Part shown: piece after piece, positions 25,100 through 36,700 of the stretch
How the letters are laid out: every line of letters begins with the position of its first letter
Numbering within the stretch: the stretch's first letter is position 1
From: Saccoglossus kowalevskii
Lineage: Eukaryota > Hemichordata > Enteropneusta > Harrimaniidae
Assembly (NCBI RefSeq): GCF_000003605.2
Contig: NW_003143305.1
Coordinates: 30,551-94,550, forward strand
Length of the DNA: 64,000 bases
Direction of reading: 5' to 3'
Program-made: the position numbers and the translations under genes
Notes under the pieces: generated by a model
Told to the model about the DNA's origin: nothing
Seen by the model: only the letters and a program-made list of their open reading frames with translations
Database searches by the model: none

Positions 25100-27080
25100 T
25101 CTAACAAATCTAGTAAACTTAACAACACTACGGCTTCCTTCGCTGTTTTACGGTATTAGACAATCAAATTGAGGTCAAGGTGACCTTCAGGAGTTGGTTC
25201 AAGGTCTTTACAAAGTAACATGTTCAGTGTGTGTTGAGAGGCTGTGTAATATTACGTCAGAAAGACACCCCCCCTAATCAATGTCACACCAATAGTATTT
25301 AAAGGTAGTGCGCGAAATCTGTTGTTTGAACTTTGCAGCATTATTTCACTCTTGTGTGGTTTGATTTTCATATTTTGAAAATGTAACCGTGTAAAATTTT
25401 CAAAACAATTCGTTATTTAGTTAGTTAAAAGAAACTCCCTTTTATGTGGTTGGCTTGACCCTTGCCTGAAACGAAACATATTGAAATATGCAAGGTTTAT
25501 TTGTAAGCATGATGCAATTTGGAAATCACGTGTTCGCAATTGTTCTTAGAGGGGTCTACCTTATTGATACACGTGTTGGTTCTTGGAGAATTCCCGTATA
25601 GTAAGCAAGGTGGTCCGCTGTGGTTGACAATGAAATGCTAGTTTTGTTGATTTGTGGATATCAATATTTATTCATTTTTTCTTCTTCATGTGGTGTTAAT
25701 TGTTGTGAATCATTTGAGTTAAACTTGCGGGCCATTGATGTAATTTTGTAGTGTTTTGTGATCACGTGAAAAGTCCTTCACCAGCTTAGGGAGTGAGCCT
25801 GAAGATCCAAGACCGCATGGTTTGAACGCAGTTCAGAACACTTCAACAGAAAGCGAGTGGAACAGACTAAATCAAGCGTGAATCTCAGCGGGAGTGACCC
25901 TTTTCAACAGTAGAGAAGTTAGCGAACCCGTCCATGCTAGTCTTTTGTGAATCCGACCAGAATTACCATTTCTGGAGTCTTTTTTTATGAAATCGTGAAT
26001 CGTCGGACATGAAAATGTACACTGACGTGAATGCAAATCTCGCAACAAGATGGCGATGTATATGAATTGTAACCAAAAGCAAGAAACTAAAGAATACAGT
26101 GGAAGCTATGCCCAAATTTTCATTTGGTGCCAACAATTAGAAGTTTCGTTGCAGTCAATCGTCGGCTACTTTGAGTGCAGATGTATGAATAAATACCAAA
26201 CTGCTGGATATCAACGGTTGTACAGTACTTGTTGTGTATACTGCTGTAGTGACAACACTCTCGCAAGAAGTCGGCCACTCCAACTCTACTAATCGGCAGG
26301 GAGACGTATACATATCTCTGTTCGTAAACTACAGAACAAATTGCCGAGTTCATACAGGCTACCTACTACAATAGTACAATCACTGCATGTAGGGCTGTTG
26401 GGTACCCCTAAATCACAGCATTCGACAACCAAAAATATTGACCATCCGCCGATACATGGCAGTTTTTGGGACTCATTCAGGGTGATTGCATTGAAATGCT
26501 TTGGCAGATATTTATTACTCAAACGTTATCATTAGATCTTCATTTTTTACAGCACGAAAACGAAATCTAGCAGCTACACACACCTGTGCCAGAGAGAACG
26601 TTCCAGCGCCCGTCTTGTTACGTGAATAGCCTGGCTTTACCACCCTTTTCACGGGGGTGGCAATGTGTAGGTGCATGGTGATTACTATGCAATGTTTGTT
26701 TTTTTCTCTTTCAGTAAAACTTCTTTTCGTTTTGCACGGAATACATAACAATGATTTATCTAAAAGGAACAAATAATGTCGTATACTCATTGTCTAAACT
26801 GTTAATGTTTGAACTTACCGAGGGTGTGAAAGTGTAAAGTTATGCATCACATGGAAGTGCTTGAACTGAGTATTTGAACTGTCGCCCGTGAAATGCGCTG
26901 CTTTCATAGCTGTTACGTAGTTCACGTCAACTAAACTGTTTGAACTGCCGTATGATTGTATAAAATGCAGTACATTAGAAAACGTCATTTGTTGCCATTT
27001 ATTATACACATAAATTATATTCATTTTAACGAGAACAAAAATGTATTTGCCGTCTTCGTTACGTATAATGTACGTTTAAT
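25100..27080. other. Non-coding stretch
   Basis: No gene is supported. 25760-26050 is less AT-rich than its surroundings and could be a transcribed leader, but no splice or promoter signal fixes it. Open frames at 26050-26790 overlap on both strands without motifs. Confidence 0.4.
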
Positions 27081-27087
27081 CATGGAG

Positions 27088-27205
27088 GCACTGAAAAAAA
27101 CAACACTAGAGACACTTGTTAGTAAGTATTTAATAGTTGTGATAATAAACGAAAGTAAACGGCGCTCAAAAAAACACTAGAGAATTTATTAGCGAGTATT
27201 CAAGT
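27088..27205 (+). repeat. Pair of short direct repeats
   Basis: Two roughly 40-bp direct repeats begin with AAAAAAACA(AC)ACTAGAGA and end with GTATT. They start near 27094 and 27167 and lie just outside the 3' side of the MULE relic. They could be sub-terminal repeats of that element or unrelated. Confidence 0.4.
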
Positions 27206-27312
27206 TTATTTCAAAACACGAAAAGTACATAACATCAAGGTAATCGAGTTGCGATATTGTAATGGCAATTTCATCAATGGACAGAAAATACATTACAGAC
27301 ATGGTTTCATCA

Positions 27313-28798
27313 TTATGTTGTCGGTACTGCAATGTAAGACACTGCTTTCATCAATCTGGACGTTGTGATTTCTTTTCTTCTGTATCTCCGCCATAACTTG
27401 TATAATTTTCCTTCCATGAGCCGTGTCTGTTTTCGCTGATAACGTCGAAGTGTGTCCTCACTAATTAGTTGTTGCTGTAATAAGTTTGGCACCTGTGTGG
27501 AGCAGCTGAACTAGTGGATAAAATTGGATGTTTCGGCGTTGGGCTTTGGTGTTTAGTCGGTTATGCTATGCCTCCAGGTCGTTGTTTGTTCTAATAGCTC
27601 GTCTAAATACGCACCAAGTATGTGGTTCCCATCTCCCATTCATCCATGTTTGCTGAACGTATTCACATAGCGGTCTGAGTTGATCGTTAGCAGCGGCGGT
27701 CATTTGTTCTAGAGTCGGCTGTATGTGTTCCACTGGTATATACGGTAACGCGAAAAGTAATCTAATAAAATCTTGGGCTGGTCCAACTACGCGGTAGATT
27801 CCGGAAAGGCCAAGGTCTTGCACTTTCCTCCATAGAGCTCGTTTCCAATGAAAATTACATCGTTAATTACACCCTTAATCACATACTTGCTAAACGTTGT
27901 TGCCATTATGATCTCCTAGAAATAGAACAAAACAGACAAAAGTTGATAAAAAGGTTCGCAAATTGCCGCTGCTAGTAACTGTAAAAGTGTGGCGAAAAAT
28001 AGATGGCGGGCTCCTTCAACTACGATGTCTTTACGGAAAAAATCTGAGGGTATCCAATTTACGTCTAGTTCAAAATCAAGTTCTGTTGGTTCTGCGGGTC
28101 GCTCTTTCTGTCTGATAATTACTGCTTCGTGCAATGTTGGACGGATTAGGACGGCTTGGTGCAGGGTCTTCAGGTCGTAACTCGACTAACATGACGATTA
28201 TCGCTGGCGCTGACTGGAAAATATTTTTTTGCTTTGTGGTGTGCCTTTTTAGTGACTTGAATCTTTGTTTTTATTCCTGGTTCTGCTGGGTGTATGTGAT
28301 TCGTCATCGAGCGGGTAAATACGTCTCCTATCTGTTCCACCATTGCCTTACAAACCATCGCCTTATTTCTAATACAACACCGCCATAAATTACCATTCTT
28401 TCTTGCACCGGACTTTATAGTGTACCTAAAACCTAGAGAATCAAATACTATTTTACTGGATCTTTGGGATGCGCCTTGAATAATATCATATTTGATTTCA
28501 TCTGATGTTTCTGTGTGGATGTGGTCGGATAAAGTTGGTATGATATCCGGTCTTGGTGGTCAAGGGGCTTCAGTTGGTTCTGTGAAAGAAGTGGATATAT
28601 TAAAAGGATGAATATGTAAATAATCCTCTACCCCATCTTTTCCCCGATCTCAGTGTCATTCTCCCCATCTCCCGTGTCATTCTCCCCATCCTCATCGTGA
28701 TCTGCCCCTGCCTCAGTGTCCTCTTCCCCTACTTCAGTGTTCTCTTCCTGCGCTATCGTAATGTCTTCCATGGCATTATCTTCACCCGCGTCATTCAT
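27313..28798 (-). pseudogene. FLYWCH-MULE transposase gene lacking its catalytic middle
   Basis: The gene starts at an ATG at 28798 with a Glu/Asp-rich leader (to about 28630). A FLYWCH zinc finger follows at about 28456-28312 ('FRYTIKSGARKNGNLWRCC', then C-K-A and H-I-H-P). A linker contains 'ELDVNWIPSDFF' and 'HLFFAT'. It then jumps to the C-terminal MULE block: 'CNFHWKRALWRKVQDLGL' (about 27870-27815), 'ALPYIPVEHI', 'RTNNDLEA', 'HNRLN' and 'LISEDTLRRYQRKQTRLM', ending at a TAA at 27313-27315. The DDE core between 'FAT' and 'CNFHW' is almost wholly deleted. Other lesions are a frame change near 28630, stops at 28560-28562 and 27566-27568 (the latter where the family has Trp), and a frame change near 27500. 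It cannot transpose itself. Confidence 0.7.
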
Positions 28799-28799
28799 T

Positions 28800-29530
28800 T
28801 AGGTCAATACACTTCATAATTTTTGTTTGTGTATGTCAAAATGTCGGCAATTTAAGGAAAAAATGTATATGTGGTGATGAACAGAGATATACCATGGAGG
28901 TTTATATTTTGAAATCTTTACTTGATGTTTGATAAATATGTTTTACATAGTCGACGGGTACTAATGTAGTCTGCACCTTAAAGACCGATTACGATTAGTC
29001 AATCAAATACAAAAAATGGATTTCCCCGTGGTTAATATGTACGAAGCATAGTCCGATTATCTGTGGCCTTTGTACACCTTCAATAGCAGTGTAATCTTTG
29101 TCGGTATGATTAAAAATATCGGTAGTTAACACATTGTACAATAGATGTTAATCGGGTCGGTGTGGTGCTTGCCGGCATACATTCTGTGGGGGTCATGTAC
29201 TTGACATGTCATTTCACACAAAATAATAGCGCTCAAATGTTGCTCAATCTTTATTAAAAAAAAAGACTAAATCCGACGTGTATGAACCGGACTTTAGTTT
29301 TATAATACAATATAAATTGGGTGTTCAGTTATTTAGCTACATGATTGAATAATGTGCTTTGCAGTACGACGCAGGTTACTGTCAGACTGAATCTTTATTA
29401 AACACCCGAAAAACAATGTTTGTAGTCAAATATGTACGAGCAAAGTCTGTACCAAAATGGCCGATATTTGTACTTGACACACGAAAAAATATTTGTAGTC
29501 AATATGTACGAGCGTAGTAAGTAAGTGTCC
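28800..29530. other. Non-coding stretch upstream of the MULE relic with short repeats
   Basis: A motif AATATGTACGAGC(A/G)(A/T)AGT recurs at about 29034, 29430 and 29500. The last two share a longer context including 'CGAAAAA' and 'TTTGTAGTCAA'. This could be the sub-terminal repeat region of the MULE. No clean terminal inverted repeat pairing with the other side was found. Confidence 0.4.
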
Positions 29531-29539
29531 TGTAAGGGT

Positions 29540-30690
29540 CGACTTCTCCGTTATTTTGCTGGCCGTCTTCTCCTGCTAGCCGACTTCTTTTGTTACCGTC
29601 GGTAGTCAATGATATTCCTGTGGTCCCTACCCTGAGATAAACGTATTTGTGACCAAACCTTGCTTGAAATTTGGTAACACAAACGTCCCTTATACACTGT
29701 GAGTGCCAACCCATTTGGCTTGTATACAAGAGCTGCTGTTTCCTCTAGAACAGAATATACATTAATTCAGTATCTAACTCTTAAAACTGCTCAACAAGTT
29801 GAAGCACTGCATTAATTGGATGGATATAAACTAGCATACATGAAACCTCCAACTAATCACAATTTTTAACTACAAACTGCCCGTATTGAAATGATCTTGT
29901 CATTTTCTGAAAAGTCACATTTAGTTAAATCAGAATTTCCACCTGTACATGTGAATCGAACCGAATTGTCAATTCCAATGGAATGTTTGGAATATAGTTT
30001 TTCTACATTTCTCAGATTCCAGGATATTTCCAACAGAGCAGGGAATTGCATGTCAGTTATTTGCAGCCCTTCTGGAAATCTACAGTGATAGCATGGTTGT
30101 TAACATACAGTCCCAGAATGCCATTGAATTGTTCAAAAAAAGAAACACCAAGATTCATGCGAGACCAAAGTCAAAAACGTATTTCTTCAAATACATGAGC
30201 AATATAGTCACCATTCAGCCTTGTAAACACAATACAGATTTATTTCAGAATTTACTGAGCCTTGCATTTATTTTAGATGGTGGTTGTGCAAGTACACATC
30301 ATTCTACAACCTTCAACAAATAACTGGCAACTGTTAGTATGTTAATCAGGTATTAACACAAACCCAGTTGTTCCCCACTGGTCTGCTGTCAATGACAAGA
30401 ATGCGACAGCAATTTTACTAGATTCTTCGGATGGTTGACGAAATGCTTAAATAAATAAGCTTGCGCAGTCAGAGGCATAGATAATGTATAAAACAAGTAA
30501 GATTAAAAGTTAAATAATTAAATTGGTGCAAGATGGTAGAGGTTAGACTTAAATGAAGAAAAAAACCATTGATCCATGACTGGGACAAATTTAACTTTTT
30601 TTCTTGGTTATATGTCAAGCAAGTCTTCTTTAAAAAATAACCGTTGACCTAGTCATTGCTATTAATAATAATCATTAATGGATATTTCAA
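29540..30690. other. Non-coding stretch
   Basis: No gene is supported. A minus frame at 29866-30051 has a cysteine pattern faintly like an SRCR end but no other support. Confidence 0.45.
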
Positions 30691-30699
30691 GAGGATAAG

Positions 30700-31580
30700 C
30701 TAAATAAATATAAATGATTTCCCACCTCCTAGTTCACTCATCGATCTGATAATAGTGTGTTGAAGTTCAGAACTCTCCTCTTGTACTTTTTTCTGTGCCA
30801 ACAAGCTTGCATTGGGTGTACAACAGGGAATCTCACGGGTAGAGAATAGTTGAAGTAGTTTGGATGGATCGACTGAGCTCCATACATCCATTCAATTTGG
30901 TCAACAGATTTCTTTGCCAGAAACGCATAACATTTGTAGTAATTATCAAACCTTATTGAAATGTTCTCAGTGTTAAAGTCAGCGTAGTTGGCCATTTCTC
31001 TAAATGCCATTCTTGGAAACCCTTTCAAGCATTTACTGCTTCCTAAGAGAAGGGAAAAAAAGTATAAAAAACAAATATTGTAGATTTGTTGTAGCGGATC
31101 ATTTCTTTAAAACAAGGAATTAGGGTTTTGAAAGTATAGTAATTAGAAAAAGTTAAATTATCATGCATTATGACAGACTTATGGACTGTCACTAGAAGTT
31201 GAGTGAATGAATGTTTGAATTGAAACCCCTAGTTACAGAAATCAGGTAGTTAATGAGGCAGATTTGAGACAATACTAACAGTTCAAAGCAGTGTCCAACA
31301 AATCCATCAAATTCAGGGGAGCACGGCTATTTAATCTCACTCCAAATCTTAAAACTAGGTACGAGTTCATATATTTTTTGACACACTTCAGTCCAGGCAA
31401 AAAATAAATCAAAATTAGGTTTGCAGGATTAATTAAACCTTGTGGTAAGTTATTGACAACTGCATACAGTACACCAACATAATATGGTGTTTGTTCCAAA
31501 AGCTGAAACCAGTAAATGTTTAATGTTAATCTTGCTGTCAAAACCCTCATTCTGACAGTCCTTCTAAACTTTCCCATCAA
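30700..31580 (-). pseudogene. CACTA/EnSpm Tnp2 transposase, central fragment
   Basis: Two minus-strand blocks occur in Tnp2 order. Block 1 (31580-31275) has 'YYVGVLYAVVNNLPQGL', 'ILIYFLPGLK' and 'NSYLV', matching 'NLP...N-I-L-x-G-x-x-PGP-x-E-P...NSYL-x-PLV'. Block 2 (about 31044-30738) has 'KCLKGFPRMAF', 'YADFN', 'PVRFPVVHPM', matching 'CxKC-x-K-x-FP...F-x-PVRF-x-VVDPMH'. Between them lies about 230 bp ending in an excellent splice acceptor (CCCTTCTCTTAG, exon from 31044), so an intron may be retained. A frame change after 'DQIEWM' moves the second block into the overlapping frame 30891-30700 for its last part. This relic holds the central part; the catalytic residues cannot be confirmed. Confidence 0.5.
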
Positions 31581-31639
31581 GGTTCTCTTAATTTGTCGTC
31601 ATCGCCATCTTTAGCTCCGCTGTCGACTTTGTCAAATAT

Positions 31640-32035
31640 TTTTGTCATTTTTGGTAAAAAGTGATATTTTCAACTTCCAGTTAAAAACCACATGTCCAAT
31701 TGCTTTGATATAACACATAGGTACTACTTGTGGACCACTCTCAAATTTCTTCATTTTATGATGATATCTTCAATTCCCTAAATTTGATGTATATTTTTGT
31801 CATTTTTGGTAAAAAGTGATTGCTTTTATATTACTTATATAGGTACTACATGTGGACCTCTTTCAGATTTGTTAATTTCATGGTGATATCTTCAATTATT
31901 TAATTTTGATGATTATTTTTGTCTTTCTAAAGTGATATTTTTGAATTCTTGTTGAAAACGGCAAGTCCCATTGCATTGATACTATACATATTGTTCATTT
32001 TCTAATGATATCTTCAGTTCTTTAATTGAAATGTG
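31640..32035 (-). repeat. Degenerate tandem repeat, 122-bp period
   Basis: About three units share TGATGATATCTTCAATT, with the GATATC centres at 31763, 31885 and 32007, exactly 122 bp apart each time. The units also share 'TTTTTGGTAAAAAGTGAT' and 'ACATGTGGACC'-type phrases. Single diverged copies in the opposite orientation occur near 3859, 49738 and 56484, so this is a dispersed family that can exist as a tandem array. Confidence 0.75.
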
Positions 32036-32049
32036 CATTGCTAACAGCG

Positions 32050-33300
32050 AAGCTATCTCAGCCAAGAGGCTGCTTGTTTAAAATGTTTGAATAGTCAATA
32101 AAGCTTTGATACTTTTTTTTTATTCTGATTATACATGGTGCGGTTTTCATGAATTCGGTCTCCAATCACAAATGTATGGCAAAAAAATACATGCCCAAAA
32201 ATTGAGAGGATAGACAAAGAAACGGTTAATGTTTTTTTATTATGAAAGAAATAATTGGCAATATTAAGTGGGGTAGGCAAACCCATGTTGCTGCCCGTCG
32301 CCCTCTTACTAATGCCTCGAGCAGCTATAACTATCGAAAGTATGTCCATTCCTCTGGGAAGCTAGAAAAACTAGACTCACTTTTGACTTCAAATTATTAC
32401 TTGTAGTGTAAATAGCTGCCCCATCCATGGCATACGTCTATCCATGTTTTCCACCAACCGAACTCCACCTTTCTGCCAAAAACTACAAAGCAGCATGTTG
32501 CTACTTTGCCCGTTTAATGACTTTAAGAGTCACTAAATTGGCAAATTTTCGTCACGAGAAATGTCAGTGTTGCTGTCACTATACAATATTCTGTGCCAAA
32601 CAACTCCATAAACTCTAAACCATCTGAAACAGTATTTAATTTTCGGATGTACCCACTCAGTCGAACCTGTTTCTCTACACTCATGGGTTAAAAATACATT
32701 TTCGGACGACCTCTTCTTTCTCGTGTTAAAATAATAGAGTACTCGCCATGAGAATGGATGTTATAGTATTGAGTGGAATACGTATCTGCCATTGAAGTGA
32801 TATCACCATTTGGAATTTTTTGTTTTAAATCACAATTCAGGTCTTTATGAAGCTTGTCATATTTCAACAATAGTTGAATTAACAACTACCACAGACTTGT
32901 TATTGATGGAGTTGTTTTCATCTTGTCTGTTTATTATGTTAATTATAAATAGGGCGTTTCCCTGACTACTTTCGGGCAGGGTCCAGTATGTGTTGTATGT
33001 TTATCCGTATGTATAGTAGTGATGCTGGAATGTTAGCAACAACAGCACATCTGTAATCTGCATCATGTTACGATTTTAGTTGGACAAGTACATAAATTGA
33101 ACATGCAGCTTGCCCATGTAATGTCTTTCAGGTGGTTTGTCAAGATACACTTGGAGTGCAATCATCTAAAAAACTGAATAAGAATGTTCCGACTGCAAGG
33201 GAGTGAAATCAGTCTAACTTTATCGTATTCTTCCAAACAAACGAACACATCAATCTCAGACGACGCCCTTTGCAAAGACGCGGCACTAAATGTTTGGAAG
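32050..33300. other. Non-coding stretch
   Basis: No gene is supported. Open frames at 32095-32349 and 32427-32618 have no motifs. Composition becomes strongly G-rich on the plus strand from about 33300, anticipating the Penelope-like element. Confidence 0.45.
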
Positions 33301-33731
33301 TAGGTTTTACGTTTGGGGTATCAGAGAGAGTAATCACCTATACTCCTAGTGTAGGGGGAGGGCCAACGAGAAGTGGTTCGCGAATTATCGGGCTTGAATA
33401 AATGCGAGTTTACACTTAAACATACTGATGGAACGTGATTTTTAGGGGGGCGTCAATTATTTCGGGGCATCCTAGAAAAGTGTGTTGGGAATTTTCGTAG
33501 GAATGGTGTGAAATAAATCAACGGAAACGGGGACTGGCGGGGAGGTGCGGGACGACATTGTTGTTATTGTGATCAGCGGCGGCGTTAGCAACAAATGTTG
33601 TATGTTGCAATCCAGTATGCTTATCATTTATCGTGGCGTAGAGGGTGTCGGTGTATGGTCGGCGGTGCTGCTGGCGGATAACTATTGTTGCAATCAGACA
33701 ACCAGGGGCTTTTTAGGTCAGTTTGAAAGGT

Positions 33732-33771
33732 GAGGTCAACCGGTTTCGTTTCCGCAACTCATCAGGACCTC
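33732..33771 (-). ncRNA. Minimal hammerhead ribozyme of the Penelope-like element
   Basis: Read on the minus strand the 40 nt form a type I hammerhead. Stem I is GAGGTC (33771-33766) pairing with GACCTC (33737-33732). The core CUGAUGA is at 33765-33759. Stem II is GUU/AAC with loop GCGGA (33758-33748). The core GAAA is at 33747-33744. A very short palindromic helix III follows (ACCGGU including the last core A and the U of the cleavage site), and the predicted cleavage is after U at 33738. All core nucleotides are present. Penelope-like elements are known to carry hammerheads with tiny helix III that work best as dimers; the self-complementary ACCGGU fits this. The position, about 0.5 kb 3' of the GIY-YIG part, is as expected for the terminal repeat region. 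I found no second copy at the 5' side. Confidence 0.85.
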
Positions 33772-36700
33772 GGGGGGGGGGAAGAGTCGAGATTGAAAGG
33801 AAAGGTTTCCTTTGTTCTCTCTTCTCTTTTTAGGATAGGGTGGATATTGTGTGTTGGGTGAGTACGTTGTGTGTGTTACTTTTTGTTTTTTGGTGGTTTG
33901 TCTTGAAAAAGACAGTTTGACTAGGTGCCTCCGGAGAGGCAGTTTTTTGTTGTCTTAAAAAAGACAGTTTTTCTCCTTTCTCCTATACGGGTGGTGACGA
34001 TGGGAAAATTTAGATTGGCACGCTTTAAACTTAGAAGGGGTAGGAATTTGTAGCGACAGGAGTGGTTTTGGTTGGGAGGTTGGTATGGAAATCAACGGGG
34101 TGGGTTGTTTCCTTGGTGGAATTAAAGGTTTGGGCAGTTTTGTGTTGATGTCCAAGATCGAAGGTGGTGCCTTGGTACAGATGGTCAATAAATTTGGAAG
34201 TGGGGGTATAGTTTTATCGGTAGCCAAACAGGGAGCGTAAGAAACTTTTACCGGGGAGGGCGAATTAATTGTTGTTCCTTGGATTTGCGTGTGTTAGGCG
34301 GGACAATTTGCATGATGGGAGAGATCGAAAATTTGGCGGGGCGGGGATGGTCGGGAAAATTTAAATGGGAGGCTATGGTAGTGTCTAAATTATGTTCAAT
34401 GGCGTAGCGATGTTGTTTGAGTCTCCCCGACATTTTATGGGAAGTTTCGCCGATGTACTGTTTGGAGCAAGTGGAACAGGCGATTCGGTAAATTACGTGG
34501 GTGGAGGAACAAGTTAGGGTCGGATTGGCGGGATGGATTGATCTATTAGATTTCGAAACGATCGTGTCCAGGGATCGGAAATGTGGACAGCATTTACAGG
34601 ACGGATTAGAGTGGGTCGGTTTAGGTTGGGAGAGAAACGTGGACCGAGTTAGGATGTCCTTAAGGTTTTTAGGTCGCCTGTAAGAGGCCATGGGGATGGT
34701 CGGAAATTGTGGGGCAGTGATTTGGTTGTCGGAAATAAAATGGGAGTAATGTTGGAGGGTTCTGCCAATGTTGGGTAGGGCCGGGGAGTATGTCACAACG
34801 AGGGGTGGCCTGGGAGGGTCGGAATTGGGTTTTTTAGCGGTATTAGGCCGGGCTAGAGCGTTATTAATTTGGTTCGAAACGATGGCGGTGTTATACCCTC
34901 TAGGTGAGGTAATGAGCTAAATCGCGTAAATGGTGGTTGCGGTTCGATGTCTCTGACACTATACGGTTAATGCGAAGTGTTTGGCCGATGGCGATGGAGT
35001 CGATGCAGTGTTTGGGGTCGGCGGAATTTGCGTGGAGAAATTGGTGGGAATCGGTGGGCTTAACGAAAAGGTTAGACGAAAGGCGGCCAGTGGAGAGAAA
35101 ATTTGGGCCCTTGTAGATAAGTGTCGAGAAACGGAATTGATCAGTGGGACAGGGCATGGGTGAATTTAAAAGTGGGGTGGACCGAATTGAGGCGGGAGAG
35201 GAATGACATGAGATCTTTATGCGGGTGTTGCCAAATAATAAAGATGTCATCGATATATCTATGCCAAACGAGAGGTTTGAGGGGAGAATTTTCTAGGGTG
35301 GTATTTTCAATGTTGGACATGAAAATGTTGGTTAAAGAGGGCGCCATCCTAGTCCCCATGGCGGTACCGTGTGTTTGGTGGTACGGTTGATTGTCGAAAA
35401 GGAAATAGTTTTGAGTAAGGACAAATTTGGCTAGTTTTGTTAGGATTTTAGTGGGGGGTCTATTGGGGGCGGGAGAATTATAGAGGGCCGTGGCGATGGC
35501 GCGGAGTCCTTCGTTTTGTGGAATGTTGGTGTATAGGCTAGAGACATCGATGGTAGCGAAAATGGTTTGGGGAGGTGATTTGGGAGGGGAGTGCCGAAAC
35601 GATAGGTTGTAAAAAATGGTCGACAAATTCGGATATTCTCTCTGTTGGGCAATTATTGGCTGAAATTATGGGACGGCCTGGGTTATTAGGTTTATGGATT
35701 TTAGGGAGTAGGTAGAATTGGGGGGTTCAAGGGGGATCCGACGGGCAAAGGTAAAGGTAGGTATTTTTAACGATAATTTTGTCTAAATGAATGGAGAGGA
35801 GGAAGCTGGTGGCCGAAAGGGGAGTCGAATCGAAAATTAGGGGTTTGTAGTGGAGGCGGTTGCTAAGTTGGCGGTTGGCTTTGTTATGGTAGTCGGATTT
35901 ATTAAGGATTACATGGCAGAGCCTTTATCAGCGCGTTTAATGATGATATTAGGGTTGGATTTTAGGGATTTAAGAGCTGAAATTTCCGAAGGTTTTAGAT
36001 TAGACGGGACGGATGGTTTAATGGTGCTAAGGATCGACAATTGTATTTTATCGGTAAAAGTTTCGATGGCCGGGTGTGACAGGGGGGGTTCCACTTGCTA
36101 GGTAGTCTAAATTTATGGAGAGTATTAGAGGTGGGGACACCGAAACGTTGGCGGATTCTAAAGCGGCGGCGGCGGAATGTTTTAAGGTCGTTTTGGAGTT
36201 GGGTGGGACAAACATTTAGGCCTCTACTGAGGAGCGAATGTTCACTGGTTCGGAGGGGGTGGTCACTGAGGTTAATCAGTTTCCTTCGTTTGTTTTTTTG
36301 CGTTGGTTGGGAATGTAGTGTTTTCCGAGTGTTCTACATTTACGGGTGAAAAATTTGTTGGATTTTTGCTGTGGCGTTTGGGTTTCGGTATGTGGAGCGA
36401 CATTAGGGCTGGCAGGTCGTTTGTGTTGCGAGTCGAGAAGGGGGTTGTCGTTTTTGTTTGGGCGGATCGAATGGGTGGGTGAGCCCCGTCGTTTTTTGAC
36501 TGTCGCTTAGGTGTGGGAGTCGAGTCAGTGTAACTCTGCCTGAGTTTGGTGGGATTCCAATCGGATGGACAGAGGGGGGTTGTCGGGTCGAGTATACCCT
36601 CAGAGTCGAGCTTAGAGACGTGGGAGTATGCCTCGTGGGTGATTTTAATAATGACGCCGAAATGTGAGAGGTCGGGTGGATATCGAAAAACTGCCTAATG

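Noticed and set aside
27180-29530. Terminal inverted repeats for the MULE relic
   Set aside because: Sequence on both sides was compared by eye and no convincing inverted pair with target duplication was found.
29950-29975. tRNA T-loop-like GGTTCGATTC on the minus strand
   Set aside because: No acceptor, D-arm or anticodon arm could be formed around it.
29866-30051. SRCR-like cysteine pattern on the minus strand
   Set aside because: Only the last few cysteines fit; the rest of an SRCR domain is absent and no splice signals support it.
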